Shown: positions 29,271-38,048, counted from the stretch's first letter. The stretch is DNA of 64,000 nucleotides from Flavobacterium selenitireducens (GCF_014748335.1 NZ_JAAVIY010000010.1:1-64000); one strand, 5' to 3'. Numbers and translations: made by a program. Notes: generated by a model not told the origin, from the letters alone.

Positions 29271-29280
29271 CTAAAAGTAC
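29271..29280 (-). promoter_or_regulatory. Shared promoter-like motif TACTTTTAG (minus strand)
   Basis: Minus-strand GTACTTTTAGGG about 30 bp before the YtxH-like start, preceded by AATTGGG. Third copy in the window of the same string. Confidence 0.35.
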
Positions 29281-29470
29281 CCAATTTAAAATAGGGACTG
29301 GGTGGAGTTATGACGGTTTTAACCTTATTAACGTTGGGTTAAGAATCGATGGCGTCGAATCGCACATTTATGTTTTGTAATGATTTTATAAGTGGGTATC
29401 GGTTAATTTAAAGGGTGTGGTTGGTGAAAACTATCTATTTTGTAAAGCAGCCCCCTTTAAAAAAGGGTAT

Positions 29471-29503
29471 TTTGGTTTTTGAAAATAAAATGACGTATAT
29501 TTG
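29471..29503 (+). promoter_or_regulatory. Promoter of the glutamine synthetase gene
   Basis: TTTG (29471-29474), 21-bp spacer, TATATTTG (29496-29503). This fits the Bacteroidota sigma-A consensus TTTG-N19-21-TAnnTTTG. The start codon is 38 bp downstream. Confidence 0.75.
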
Positions 29504-29541
29504 CCATCGCAATAATCAGCGTTTAAACTAAAAAGCAACTT

Positions 29542-31731
29542 ATGTCAACTTTCCGTTTTCAATCTTTGAAAGAATCCTCGCGAAGACAAACCGTCGAAGT
29601 GAAAGAACTCGACAGAAAATCCATCATTTTCGGGAGCAACGTATTCAACGACAAGGCGATGCGCCAATTCCTGACCTCAGAAGCCTACAAGGCAGTCAAG
29701 GGCGCCGTGCAGCACGGGTCCAAAATCGACCGCAAGCTGGCTGACTACATCGCAATGGGTATGAAGGAATGGGCCCTTTCCAAAGGCGTGACGCATTACA
29801 CGCACTGGTTCCAACCTTTGACCGGCGCGACCGCAGAAAAGCACGATGCATTCTTTGAAACGTCTTTCGACGGATTGGACCCGGTTGAAAAATTCGGCGG
29901 AAGCCAGCTTGTACAACAAGAGCCGGACGCTTCGTCTTTCCCCAACGGAGGAATCCGCAATACGTTCGAGGCACGCGGTTATACGGCTTGGGATCCGACT
30001 TCCCCGGCATTCATCTACGGAACCACGTTGTGCATCCCGACGGTTTTCGTTTCCTATACGGGTGAAGCACTCGACAACAAAGCGCCTTTGTTGCGTGCGT
30101 TGAGCGCAATTGACGACGCGGCTACCGAAGTGGCGCGATATTTTGACAAAAACGTAAAGAAAGTCACACCCACTTTGGGTTGGGAGCAGGAATATTTCCT
30201 TATCGATTCGGCCTTGGCGGCATCGCGTCCGGATATTTTGTTGACGGGACGAACGCTGTTGGGGCATACATCGGCAAAAGGTCAACAATTGGAAGATCAC
30301 TATTTCGGATCGATCCCTACGCGCGTCCTTAACTATATGCGCGATCTCGAAAACGAATGCATGTTGCTCGGAATTCCGGTAAAGACGCGCCACAATGAAG
30401 TTGCGCCCAACCAATTCGAGCTTGCGCCGATATTTGAAGAGACGAATCTCGCCGTCGACCACAATTCACTGTTGATGGATGTGATGCAGAAAGTTGCCGA
30501 GCGCCACTTCTTCAAAGTGCTTTTCCACGAGAAGCCGTTCAAGGGAGTCAACGGTTCGGGGAAACACAACAACTGGTCATTGGCAACCGACACTGGCATC
30601 AATTTGCTTGCACCTGGCAAGACGCCGATGAGCAACCTGCAATTCCTGACATTTTTCATCAACACCATCAAGGCGGTCCACGTCTACGAAGAATTGATGC
30701 GTGCGTCCATCGCATCGGCCTCGAACGATCACCGTTTGGGTGCCAACGAGGCGCCTCCGGCCATCATTTCGGTCTTTATCGGACAGCAATTGTTCAAAGT
30801 CCTTGAAAACCTTGAGAATGTAACCGACGGAAAGCTTTCACCTGAAGAAAAAACCGACCTCAAACTCAATGTCGTAGGCAAAATTCCAGACGTCCTGCTC
30901 GACAATACGGACCGCAACCGCACATCGCCTTTCGCGTTCACCGGGAACAAATTTGAATTCCGCGCAGTAGGTTCGTCCGCGAACTGTGCCGTCTCGATGA
31001 CGACGCTGAACTCGATCGTGGCAAGACAGCTGATCGACTTCAAAAAAGAAGTAGATGCGCTAATCGAAGGAAAAGACCTCAAGAAAGACGAGGCGATCTT
31101 CAACGTTTTGCGCGAATACATCAAGCAAACCAAGGCCATTCTTTTCGAAGGCGACGGATACAGCGATGATTGGCAGGTCGAGGCTGCAAAGCGAAAACTG
31201 AGCAACCACAAGACGACTCCGGAGGCATTGAAGGCTAAAGTGTCTAAAAAGGCAATGGACTTGTTCGAAGGCCTCGGCGTCATGAACCATGTCGAAGTGG
31301 AAGCGCGTTACGAGATCGAACTCGAGGAATACACGAAAAAAATCCAGATCGAAGGGCGTGTCCTGGGTGACATCGCCCGCAACCACGTCATTCCGACGGC
31401 CATCAAATATCAGAATACGTTGATCGAGAACGTAAAAGGCCTCAAGGAAATCTTCGGCAACGAGTTCGAGCAAATCGCCAAGGAGCAGATCGTACTGATC
31501 AAGGAGATTTCGGCCCATATCGAAGGTATCAACTCAAACGTGGAAGCCATGACCGAAGAACGCAAAACGGCCAACAACCTTGCAAGTGCCGAACAAATGG
31601 CCGCTGCGTATTGCGATACCGTAAAACCGTATTTCGACGTTATCCGCGAACATTGCGACAAGCTGGAGCTTTTGGTCGACGACGAAACCTGGACACTTAC
31701 CAAATACCGCGAATTGTTGTTCACGCGATAA
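29542..31731 (+). CDS. glnN: Glutamine synthetase type III
   Basis: 729 residues, the length of GSIII, much longer than GSI. Diagnostic stretches: 'VTPTLGWEQEYFLID', 'KTRHNEVAPNQFELAPIFEE', 'VDHNSLLMDVMQKVAERH', 'NGSGKHNNWSLAT', 'RLGANEAPPAIISVFIG' and 'NRTSPFAFTGNKFEFRAVGSSANC', covering ammonium/glutamate-binding and ATP/metal residues. It makes glutamine from glutamate, ammonia and ATP in the cytoplasm; GSIII is the usual enzyme of Bacteroidota. It has its own promoter and a strong bidirectional terminator, so it is monocistronic. Any nitrogen control site is not recognisable. Confidence 0.96.
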   Translation: MSTFRFQSLKESSRRQTVEVKELDRKSIIFGSNVFNDKAMRQFLTSEAYKAVKGAVQHGSKIDRKLADYIAMGMKEWALSKGVTHYTHWFQPLTGATAEKHDAFFETSFDGLDPVEKFGGSQLVQQEPDASSFPNGGIRNTFEARGYTAWDPTSPAFIYGTTLCIPTVFVSYTGEALDNKAPLLRALSAIDDAATEVARYFDKNVKKVTPTLGWEQEYFLIDSALAASRPDILLTGRTLLGHTSAKGQQLEDHYFGSIPTRVLNYMRDLENECMLLGIPVKTRHNEVAPNQFELAPIFEETNLAVDHNSLLMDVMQKVAERHFFKVLFHEKPFKGVNGSGKHNNWSLATDTGINLLAPGKTPMSNLQFLTFFINTIKAVHVYEELMRASIASASNDHRLGANEAPPAIISVFIGQQLFKVLENLENVTDGKLSPEEKTDLKLNVVGKIPDVLLDNTDRNRTSPFAFTGNKFEFRAVGSSANCAVSMTTLNSIVARQLIDFKKEVDALIEGKDLKKDEAIFNVLREYIKQTKAILFEGDGYSDDWQVEAAKRKLSNHKTTPEALKAKVSKKAMDLFEGLGVMNHVEVEARYEIELEEYTKKIQIEGRVLGDIARNHVIPTAIKYQNTLIENVKGLKEIFGNEFEQIAKEQIVLIKEISAHIEGINSNVEAMTEERKTANNLASAEQMAAAYCDTVKPYFDVIREHCDKLELLVDDETWTLTKYRELLFTR

Positions 31732-31750
31732 TATTTGGTATCAGATAAAC

Positions 31751-31780
31751 AAAAACCCGCTTCTTTCGAGGCGGGTTTTT
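31751..31780. terminator. Bidirectional terminator
   Basis: Perfect 10-bp stem AAAAACCCGC (31751-31760) / GCGGGTTTTT (31771-31780) with a 10-nt loop between glnN and the convergent repeat-protein gene. Confidence 0.92.
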
Positions 31781-31800
31781 CTATTCAAGGAAAATTCAGG

Positions 31801-32856
31801 TCAGTTATTGGACGGGGAGAGCTCAGGCGAACCCGAAGATGAGAACTGCTGGGATACCCAAGTTCCGTTCGCCGGGTTAAAAACGTAGGCCTTGTCGGTT
31901 CCGAAATCCAAGAACGCAAACGAGCCGATGCCGACAACCAAAGTTGGAGAACCCGACGCACTGAATTGCTGATTGTGCCATGCTCCGGTTTTTGGGCTGA
32001 ATGCATAGGCTTTGTCGCTGCCAAAGTCGATGAACCCGAAGGCACCATCGACGCCAACCAGTTCCGGAGAACCCGACGCGCTGAATTGTTGGTTGCTCCA
32101 AGTTCCGGTCCTGGTATTGAAAACGTAAGCTTTGTCGGAACCGAAATCGATGAATCCGAAGTTGGCTCCAGAAATGAACAATTCAGGCGATCCGGTAGAC
32201 GAAAATGGCTGGCTCACCCAAGTTCCTGTCGCCGCGCTGAATGCATATGCGGTATCCGATCCGAAATCGATAAACGCAAAATTGCCTTCGGTCGAAACTA
32301 ATTCAGGCGAACCTGAAGCCGAAAATTGCTGGTTCGTCCAGGCTCCTGTCGTGGCGTTGTAAACGTAGGCAGTGTCAGATCCGAAATCGATGAAACCGAA
32401 ATTCGTGTACTGGCTCTCCTGGACAAGATCCGCCAAAGTGGAACCGCTCGAGGTGCCTGCCAACGTTCCCGCTGCCATCGCATAGGGAACCGACAACAAC
32501 TGTGTCGTGCCCACCAGGGCATAGTTGGTTCCGCCTGCCGCGTCCATTTCTACTTTTAGGAATTTCGATCCAGTCGCCCAGTTGATGCCCGCGAAAGTTC
32601 CTGAGATTGGTGTTCCCTGTCCGATCACAAGATTGAACAAACCTTGCGCATTCGTCGTTTTGGTATGCGTTTCCGAATAGGCGACCGTTCCCGTAGCCGA
32701 AGTATTGAGCACCGAAAGGCGCAGCCCGACGTTGGAACTCACGACCGCATTCCCAGATCCGTTAAGGGCGATGGCCTGATAGGAAACGCCTTGAGGGACT
32801 TGAGCGAACAATAACGAGGTTAAAAAAAGTGCGCTTGAGAGTAGTATTTTTTTCAT
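31801..32856 (-). CDS. Secreted protein with five 40-residue tandem repeats
   Basis: 351 residues. Signal peptide 'LLSSALFLTSLLFAQ'. The N-terminal ~145 residues ('VPQGVSYQAIALNGSG', 'GLFNLVIGQGTPISG', 'LLSVPYAMAAG') match a domain common at the start of Flavobacterium secreted repeat proteins. From about residue 153 to the end there are five 40-residue repeats, each with 'F.FIDFGSD.AY.F', 'TG.W..Q.FS..GSPEL'. The DNA copies are 120 bp long and strongly similar, so they are prone to expansion and contraction. No T9SS sorting domain is present at its own C-terminus. The upstream gene, ending 1 bp before this start, does have one. Function unknown; likely surface or outer-membrane associated. 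Confidence 0.8.
   Translation of the reverse strand: MKKILLSSALFLTSLLFAQVPQGVSYQAIALNGSGNAVVSSNVGLRLSVLNTSATGTVAYSETHTKTTNAQGLFNLVIGQGTPISGTFAGINWATGSKFLKVEMDAAGGTNYALVGTTQLLSVPYAMAAGTLAGTSSGSTLADLVQESQYTNFGFIDFGSDTAYVYNATTGAWTNQQFSASGSPELVSTEGNFAFIDFGSDTAYAFSAATGTWVSQPFSSTGSPELFISGANFGFIDFGSDKAYVFNTRTGTWSNQQFSASGSPELVGVDGAFGFIDFGSDKAYAFSPKTGAWHNQQFSASGSPTLVVGIGSFAFLDFGTDKAYVFNPANGTWVSQQFSSSGSPELSPSNN
31804..32400 (-). repeat. Five tandem 120-bp coding repeats
   Basis: Five in-frame copies of a 120-bp unit encoding 40 residues with invariant FGSD/FGTD, W and SGSP/TGSP positions; the last copy is one residue short. Confidence 0.85.
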
Positions 32857-32857
32857 T

Positions 32858-33304
32858 TTAACGTTTTACGATTTTAAAGGAATTGAATGTTTTATTGTCG
32901 AAGCGGATCATATAAATCCCGGTTCCGAGACTGCTCAGGTCGAGGTTGTTCTCGCTCCCTATGAGGCGCTGCAATACCAATTTTCCCGATTGGTCGAAAA
33001 TCGAGACTTTTTCGCCTATGAGGTTGCGCTCGGTTTTAAAGGAAATGCCGGCCGTCGTCGGGTTAGGGTAGGCCACGACGTTGGGTGCAGGAGAGAAGTC
33101 GGTCACTTCGAGCTGGCTGTTTTGGGCCAGGATGCCGATCAGTCCGCTTTGGGATTGGTTCGGGCTGACCGGCACGACGACGATTTCGCCAACAGAAACC
33201 GAGCCGGATGTCCCAATGATACTGCCCGAATTGACGGATTGCACCACCGACTGTGCTTCGGCGTAACCCGCTGACAGTAAAAGGAGGAGTACTGCTTTTT
33301 TCAT
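32858..33304 (-). CDS. Small T9SS sorting-domain protein
   Basis: 148 residues from the ATG at 33304 (signal peptide AVLLLLLSAGYAEAQ). A ~45-residue domain (SVNSGSIIGTSGSVSVGEIVV) is followed by a full type A sorting domain from 'VAYPNPTTAGISFKT' to 'KTFNSFKIVKR'. The stop codon is 1 bp from the start of the 351-residue repeat protein, so the two genes are translationally linked and probably act together at the surface. An upstream frame up to 33517 is not credible. Confidence 0.85.
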   Translation of the reverse strand: MKKAVLLLLLSAGYAEAQSVVQSVNSGSIIGTSGSVSVGEIVVVPVSPNQSQSGLIGILAQNSQLEVTDFSPAPNVVAYPNPTTAGISFKTERNLIGEKVSIFDQSGKLVLQRLIGSENNLDLSSLGTGIYMIRFDNKTFNSFKIVKR

Positions 33305-33324
33305 AAAAATGATTTGATTTGGCG

Positions 33325-33332
33325 CAAATATA
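33325..33332 (-). promoter_or_regulatory. -7 promoter box TATATTTG (minus strand)
   Basis: Minus-strand TATATTTG about 20 bp before the start at 33304, consistent with the Bacteroidota -7 element; the -33 element is weak. Confidence 0.55.
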
Positions 33333-33396
33333 TAGAAATCGATTTCGTACCTGATTTTTATTTTATGTATCTTTCGAATATCCCAAACAATCCCCG

Positions 33397-34284
33397 ATGA
33401 AATTCTTAAAAACCCTGTTATTCCTGTTGTTCGCCGGTTCCGTCGGATACGGACAGCAACAATTTTCGGTTTACTTCGAAAGCAACAAGCACGATTTAAA
33501 AAAGACCGAATCGGCACGGCTGCAAAAATGGATGGATGCCAACAAAGACGTCAAAATCGTCGCCATAAACGGCTATACGGACGAAGATGGCACGACGACC
33601 CACAACGATTCGCTTTCCCAAAGGCGTGTGAATGCGATCTTCAAATTCGTTTCCGGCAAGATCAGCATACGCAAAGACTTCAAGACGCGCAGTTTTGGGG
33701 AACTTCATCAACACTCGAAGAACAAGGCAGAAAACCGCAAAGCCACGATTTATTATCTCGAGGCCAAAGATTTGCCGCGCGAAAACGAAATACTCGGCAT
33801 TAAGCCGGAAGCCGTCGCCGAACCTCAAAAACGCGTAGTGACGTATCCGGAAAAAATTACGGTAGACAATCCGGACGGCACCAAGTCCGAGTTCAAGCTC
33901 GACGTAGCGTTCATGCGCCAGATGACCAACGCCGTGAAAGGCGACAAACTCACGATCGCCAACCTGAATTTCGTGATCAATACGTTCGCGATCGTCCCGG
34001 CCTCTCGCAGTAAATTGTACGAACTGTTGCTCGTGATGCAACGCAACCCGAATCTCAAAATTGACATCCAGGGACATTTGTGCTGCAGCCCGAAAGATCA
34101 CACCGACCTTTCGACCAAACGCGCATTCGCGATTTACAATTTCCTGATGTCGCACGATATAGAAAAATCGCGCCTTTCCTACAAAGGTTTGGGCACGACG
34201 GCGCCGTTGCATCCGATTCCCGAAAAAGACGAAGCCGAACGCGCCGCCAACCGACGCGTCGAAATCGAGATCATTTCAAATTGA
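33397..34284 (+). CDS. OmpA-family protein with duplicated OmpA domains
   Basis: 295 residues. Signal peptide (LLFLLFAGSVGYGQ). Two peptidoglycan-binding OmpA-like domains lie in tandem: about residues 25-100 (VYFESNKHDLKKTESARL, INGYTDEDG, SLSQRRVNAI) and about 185-295 (FAIVPASRSKLYELLLVMQRNP, IQGHLCCSPKDH, LSTKRAFAIYNFL, ANRRVEIEI). No N-terminal beta-barrel is present, so it is a periplasmic or outer-membrane-attached cell-wall anchor protein. It is a paralogue of the next gene; a GC-rich intergenic repeat separates them. Confidence 0.88.
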   Translation: MKFLKTLLFLLFAGSVGYGQQQFSVYFESNKHDLKKTESARLQKWMDANKDVKIVAINGYTDEDGTTTHNDSLSQRRVNAIFKFVSGKISIRKDFKTRSFGELHQHSKNKAENRKATIYYLEAKDLPRENEILGIKPEAVAEPQKRVVTYPEKITVDNPDGTKSEFKLDVAFMRQMTNAVKGDKLTIANLNFVINTFAIVPASRSKLYELLLVMQRNPNLKIDIQGHLCCSPKDHTDLSTKRAFAIYNFLMSHDIEKSRLSYKGLGTTAPLHPIPEKDEAERAANRRVEIEIISN

Positions 34285-34408
34285 TTTTTTGGGCGTTTCG
34301 GCGGCTTGACAAAAGCTGTCGCATTTGTTCAAGCCGCCGCCGCGCTTTCCGCTTCCATCTTTTGCTGCGCAGGCTACGCAAAAGGATGTCCACTACAATC
34401 GCTAACGC
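34285..34408 (+). repeat. GC-rich dispersed intergenic repeat, copy 1
   Basis: Begins right after the stop of the OmpA gene with 'TTTTTTGGGCGTTTCGGCGG' and ends with 'CAATCGCTAACGC'. It can fold: CGGCGGCTTGA (34299-34309) pairs with TCAAGCCGCCG (34329-34339), and CTTTTGC (34359-34365) pairs with GCAAAAG (34378-34384). Related copies lie at 37873-37986 and, in reverse, at 42205-42371; all three directly follow a stop codon. Confidence 0.7.
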
Positions 34409-34420
34409 ATCCGTCCCACG

Positions 34421-35206
34421 ATGAAAAAACTATTTGGCACCATTCTGTTCCTCGCTTCGGCGATCGCATCGGCACAAGACAAGACCGAAGTGTTCTTCGC
34501 TTTCGACCGCCACGATCTCGAACTTTCCGAAAAGCAAAAGCTCGACAACTGGATTTCGCAGCATCCGAATTCGCAAGTGGATGCGATTTATGGCTATTGC
34601 GACCGCATCGGCAGTTCGCAATACAATGACAGCCTGTCGGTAAAACGCGCCAATGCCGTAGCGGAATATCTCAAAAGTCGCCAGGTCGCAACATCGGGAA
34701 ACCTTTTGATAAAAGGATATGGCGAAGATTTCGAACAATCCCGCGATCTCAGCGACAACCGCAAAGTGGCAGTGCTTTACACAATCGCTCGCGATCAGGA
34801 AACCGCCAAGCCGACCAATGGACTGAAAAAGAAAATGATCGACGCCAAAGTCGGGGAAAAAGTCCGCCTGCCGAATTTCAATTTTTTCAACATGAGCGAC
34901 CAGCTCGTACCCAAGTCCCGTCCCGTACTCGACGAGCTGCTTGCGATAATGAACGACAACCCTAACCTCCGGATAGAAATTCAAGGACATATCTGTTGCC
35001 AAACCGTGAAGGAGAAAGATTACTCGTTCGTTTCCACACAACGGGCCAAGTCGGTTTACGATTTTTTATTGCGCAATGGCGTCGCTGCCAAACGGCTTTC
35101 CTACCGCGGATTCGGCGTTTCACGACCACTGCATCCGATTCCGGAAAAGAACGAAAAAGAAATGGATGAAAACAGGAGGGTTGAGATTGAGATTCTTTTT
35201 AATTAG
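34421..35206 (+). CDS. OmpA-family protein, paralogue of the preceding gene
   Basis: 261 residues. Signal peptide (FGTILFLASAIASAQ). Same two-domain layout as the neighbour: first OmpA-like domain at about residues 20-110 (VFFAFDRHDLELSEKQKLDNW, IYGYCDRIGSSQ, SLSVKRANAVAEYL), second at about 145-261 (FFNMSDQLVPKSRPVLDELLA, IQGHICCQTVKEK, STQRAKSVYDFLL, GVSRPLHPIPEKNEKE, NRRVEIEIL). It arose by tandem duplication. Likely binds peptidoglycan. Confidence 0.88.
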   Translation: MKKLFGTILFLASAIASAQDKTEVFFAFDRHDLELSEKQKLDNWISQHPNSQVDAIYGYCDRIGSSQYNDSLSVKRANAVAEYLKSRQVATSGNLLIKGYGEDFEQSRDLSDNRKVAVLYTIARDQETAKPTNGLKKKMIDAKVGEKVRLPNFNFFNMSDQLVPKSRPVLDELLAIMNDNPNLRIEIQGHICCQTVKEKDYSFVSTQRAKSVYDFLLRNGVAAKRLSYRGFGVSRPLHPIPEKNEKEMDENRRVEIEILFN

Positions 35207-35380
35207 TGAAGCGGTTAATTAGCGAATTTGATAATTAGATAATTAGACAATTAGATAATGAGGGACGCAAAAACAAGTGACATGATCGGAGAATTCAAAG
35301 TTCCGAACCTGATTGAGGACACAAAAGTTCAAACGAACAAATAAACAAAACAACCGATCGACAAATCGACAACCAATACT
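35207..35380. other. AT-rich spacer with short ATTAG repeats
   Basis: Holds an irregular run of 'ATAATTAG'-type octamers at about 35214-35262 (several copies) before the purM-like promoter. No gene seen. Confidence 0.5.
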
Positions 35381-35388
35381 TATCTTTG
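35381..35388 (+). promoter_or_regulatory. -7 promoter box TATCTTTG for the PurM-like gene
   Basis: Exact TAnnTTTG match, 18 bp before the ATG at 35406; implies a very short leader. Confidence 0.6.
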
Positions 35389-35405
35389 CGCGAACAACAC
35401 AAACC

Positions 35406-36581
35406 ATGACAGATACTTCCAAACGCTACGCCCAGCGCGGTGTTTCCGCCGAAAAAGAGGACGTTCACGCCGCGATAAAAAACATAGACAAAGGGCTCTT
35501 CCCGAAGGCTTTCTGCAAAATCGTGCCCGATCATCTGACCGGAGATGGTAATTATTGCCTCGTGATGCACGCCGACGGAGCCGGAACGAAATCGGCTTTG
35601 GCCTATATGTATTGGAAGGAAACCGGCGATCTCAGCGTTTGGAAAGGCATTGCCCAGGATGCGTTGATCATGAACATAGACGATCTGCTTTGTGTTGGCG
35701 CGACCGACAACATCATGCTTTCGTCAACAATCGGACGCAATAAAAACCTGATTCCTGCCGAGGTTTTGGCGGCCATCATCAACGGGACCGAAGAACTCAT
35801 CGAAGAACTCAAAACTTTTGGCGTCACGATACATTCCACCGGAGGCGAAACTGCCGATGTGGGCGATCTCGTCCGCACGATCATCGTCGATTCGACGGTC
35901 ACGGCGAGAATGAAACGGTCTGCAGTGATAGACAATGCCAGGATCCGTCCCGGAGACGTTATCGTTGGGTTGGAATCTTTCGGACAGGCGACTTACGAAA
36001 AATCGTATAACGGTGGAATGGGTTCCAACGGACTGACTTCCGCCCGACATGATGTCTTTGCGAAATACCTTGCGGAGCGCTATCCGGAGAGTTTCGACGC
36101 CGCTGTTCCATCCGACCTCGTTTATTCGGGCAACGTAAAGTTGACGGACGAAGTCGAAGGTTCGCCCATCGACGCCGGAAAGCTCGTGCTTTCGCCAACC
36201 AGGACGTATGCGCCGATCATCAAGAAAATACTTTCGAAATACTATCCAGAAGACATTCACGGCATGGTTCACTGTTCCGGCGGCGCCCAAACCAAAGTGC
36301 TGCATTTCGTCGACAACGTTCATGTCGTAAAAGACAATCTGTTTCCGGTTCCGCCTTTGTTCAGGCTCATACAGCAACAATCTAAAACCGACTGGAAGGA
36401 AATGTACCAGGTGTTCAATTGCGGCCATCGCATGGAATTGTACATTCCTGAGGCAATCGCCGAGGACATCATCTATATCTCAAAATCGTTTGGCGTCGAT
36501 GCTAGAATCGTGGGACGCGTCGAGGCTTTCGAAGGTAAAAAGTTGACGATCAGCAGCGAGTTCGGCGAATTTATTTATTGA
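35406..36581 (+). CDS. purM: PurM-like phosphoribosylformylglycinamidine cyclo-ligase (AIR synthase-related)
   Basis: 391 residues from the ATG at 35406, which follows a good -7 box; a TTG extension upstream is not needed. AIR-synthase superfamily features: 'LVMHADGAGTKSALAY', 'DALIMNIDDLLCVGATDNIMLSSTIGRN', 'IHSTGGETADVGDLV', 'DVIVGLESFGQATYEKSYNGGMGSNG' and 'HCSGGAQTKVLHF'. PurM converts FGAM to AIR with ATP in purine synthesis. In Bacteroidota this divergent form is the one annotated as the cyclo-ligase; some would call it only AIR-synthase-related. Monocistronic. The long AT-rich repeat array begins directly after it. Confidence 0.8.
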   Translation: MTDTSKRYAQRGVSAEKEDVHAAIKNIDKGLFPKAFCKIVPDHLTGDGNYCLVMHADGAGTKSALAYMYWKETGDLSVWKGIAQDALIMNIDDLLCVGATDNIMLSSTIGRNKNLIPAEVLAAIINGTEELIEELKTFGVTIHSTGGETADVGDLVRTIIVDSTVTARMKRSAVIDNARIRPGDVIVGLESFGQATYEKSYNGGMGSNGLTSARHDVFAKYLAERYPESFDAAVPSDLVYSGNVKLTDEVEGSPIDAGKLVLSPTRTYAPIIKKILSKYYPEDIHGMVHCSGGAQTKVLHFVDNVHVVKDNLFPVPPLFRLIQQQSKTDWKEMYQVFNCGHRMELYIPEAIAEDIIYISKSFGVDARIVGRVEAFEGKKLTISSEFGEFIY

Positions 36582-36610
36582 TTTTCTTTGGTTGATGCTG
36601 TTTTCGTGCT

Positions 36611-37330
36611 TTTTAACCATTAGGGGAATTAAGAAGTGTTAAGCGTTTAACTTTTTTAAACCATTAAGGGAATTAAGGAGAGTTAAGCATTGACTTTTTT
36701 AAACCATTAAGGGAATTAAGGAGAGTTAAGCATTTACTTTTTCTAAACAATTAAGGGAATTAAGGAGAGTTAAGCGTTGGACTTTTTTAAACCATTAACG
36801 AAATTAAGGAGAGTTAAGCGTTTGACTTTTTTAAACCATTAAGGGAATTAAGGAGAGTTAAGCATTTACTTTTTCTAAACAATTAAGGGAATTAGGGAGC
36901 GTTATTGTTTATCTATTTTTAAAACAATTAAGGGAATTAAGGCTAGTTAAGCGTTGGTTTTTTTTAAACCATTAAGGGAATTAAGGAGAGTTAAGCGTTT
37001 GACTTTTTTAAACCATTAAGGGAATTAAGCATTTACTTTTTCTAAACAATTAAGGGAATTAAGGCTAGTTAAGCGTTGGCTTTTTCAAAACCATTAAAGG
37101 AATCAAGTTGAGTTAAGCATTTGACTTTTTCTAAACAATTAAGGGAATTAAGGAGAGTTGAGCATTTGACTTTTTTTTAAACAATTAAGGGAATTAAGGC
37201 TAGTTAAGCGTTGACTTTTTCTAAACCATTAAAGGAATCAAGTAGAGTTAAGCATTTGACTTTTTCTAAAACAATTAAGGGAATTAAGGAGAGTTAAGCG
37301 TTTGACTTTTTAAATCATTAAGGGATTCAA
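36611..37330 (+). repeat. Array of about 16 AT-rich ~44-bp tandem repeats
   Basis: Unit begins 'AAACCATTAAGGGAATTAAG', continues 'GAGAGTTAAGCGTTTGACTT' and ends in a T-run; the period is about 44 bp. Variants alternate (CCATTAA or CAATTAA; GGAGAG or GGCTAG; GCGTTTG or GCATTTA). Three TTAAG words are spaced 9-10 bp in each unit, near one helical turn. One unit is shortened (near 37020) and one is degenerate (near 36900). No open frame, no conserved direct-repeat/spacer layout of a CRISPR and no cas genes. The region from 36582 to 37440 has no other feature apart from the inverted copy that follows. Confidence 0.9.
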
Positions 37331-37345
37331 GCGTAAAGCGTACGC

Positions 37346-37380
37346 AACACTTAACTAACCTTAACTTCCTCAATTGTTTA
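37346..37380 (-). repeat. Inverted terminal copy of the 44-bp repeat
   Basis: The reverse complement reads TAAACAATTGAGGAAGTTAA then GGTTAGTTAAGTGTT, about 30 of 35 positions matching the array unit. With the last direct copy (37270-37310) it can form a long stem-loop around GCGTAAAGCGTACGC. Confidence 0.75.
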
Positions 37381-37440
37381 ATTAAATTTTTTTCTATGGT
37401 TTAAACCAAATTTCGTTTCTGATTTTTTATAAAAAATATT

Positions 37441-37872
37441 ATGCAACTTATACCCAAAAAAGGCATCGCCAATTTGCTCTTCGGAATGAAAATCAGCGAT
37501 GTAGAAAGCGCCATCGGCAAATCCGACCTTCACTTCAAGGACGACGACAACAACGCCATCCACGTTTACAACGCGCTCAAACTGCGCCTGACGTTTTACG
37601 AGGACGAGAGTTATCGCTTCGGCTACCTTATTTCGGGAAATCCCGAACTCGAATTAGGCGGACAAAAACTGATAGGGCAAACCGTCGAGAACGTAAAGCC
37701 ACTGCTGCCCAAAGCGTTCAAAACCTGGGAAACCGAGCGTTTCGATCTTGCCACGAACCACTTCAACGAAGCAAACTGGCTGATCTTGCAGGAAGAATTC
37801 GGAACCATCGCTAAAGTCGAAATGGGCGCCGTTTTCAACGACAAAGACGAGGTCGAATGGGCGTTCAGATGA
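37441..37872 (+). CDS. Hypothetical protein
   Basis: 143 residues, soluble, no signal peptide. The sequence opens with 'IPKKGIANLLFGMKISDVESAIGKSDL', reminiscent of small immunity- or chaperone-like alpha/beta proteins in which a 'G..F GM....v...lG' start is common, and ends 'GAVFNDKDEVEWAFR'. I cannot assign a family. It is isolated between the repeat array and a GC-rich intergenic repeat. Confidence 0.65.
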   Translation: MQLIPKKGIANLLFGMKISDVESAIGKSDLHFKDDDNNAIHVYNALKLRLTFYEDESYRFGYLISGNPELELGGQKLIGQTVENVKPLLPKAFKTWETERFDLATNHFNEANWLILQEEFGTIAKVEMGAVFNDKDEVEWAFR

Positions 37873-37986
37873 TTTGGGCGTTCCGGCGGTTCTGACTTTT
37901 TTCCTAAATCGCACTTTCTGGCCACCGCCGTCGGGTCTTCCGCTAAAGTCCTCGTGCCTGCGGGCTATCGCTTCAGCCCCTAACGC
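37873..37986 (+). repeat. GC-rich dispersed intergenic repeat, copy 2
   Basis: Starts right after the stop codon with 'TTTGGGCGTTCCGGCGG' and ends 'CTGCGGGCTATCGCTTCAGC' then 'CCCTAACGC'. The same opening and closing words are found in the copy at 34285. Confidence 0.7.
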
Positions 37987-38048
37987 GGGTACGGTTTTCG
38001 ATAGAAGATGCGATTTAATTAAAGATCCGCTTCCAAAACCAACCATAA

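Noticed and set aside
36611-37330. 44-bp repeats as a CRISPR array
   Set aside because: Whole units vary together, no unique spacers and no cas genes nearby.
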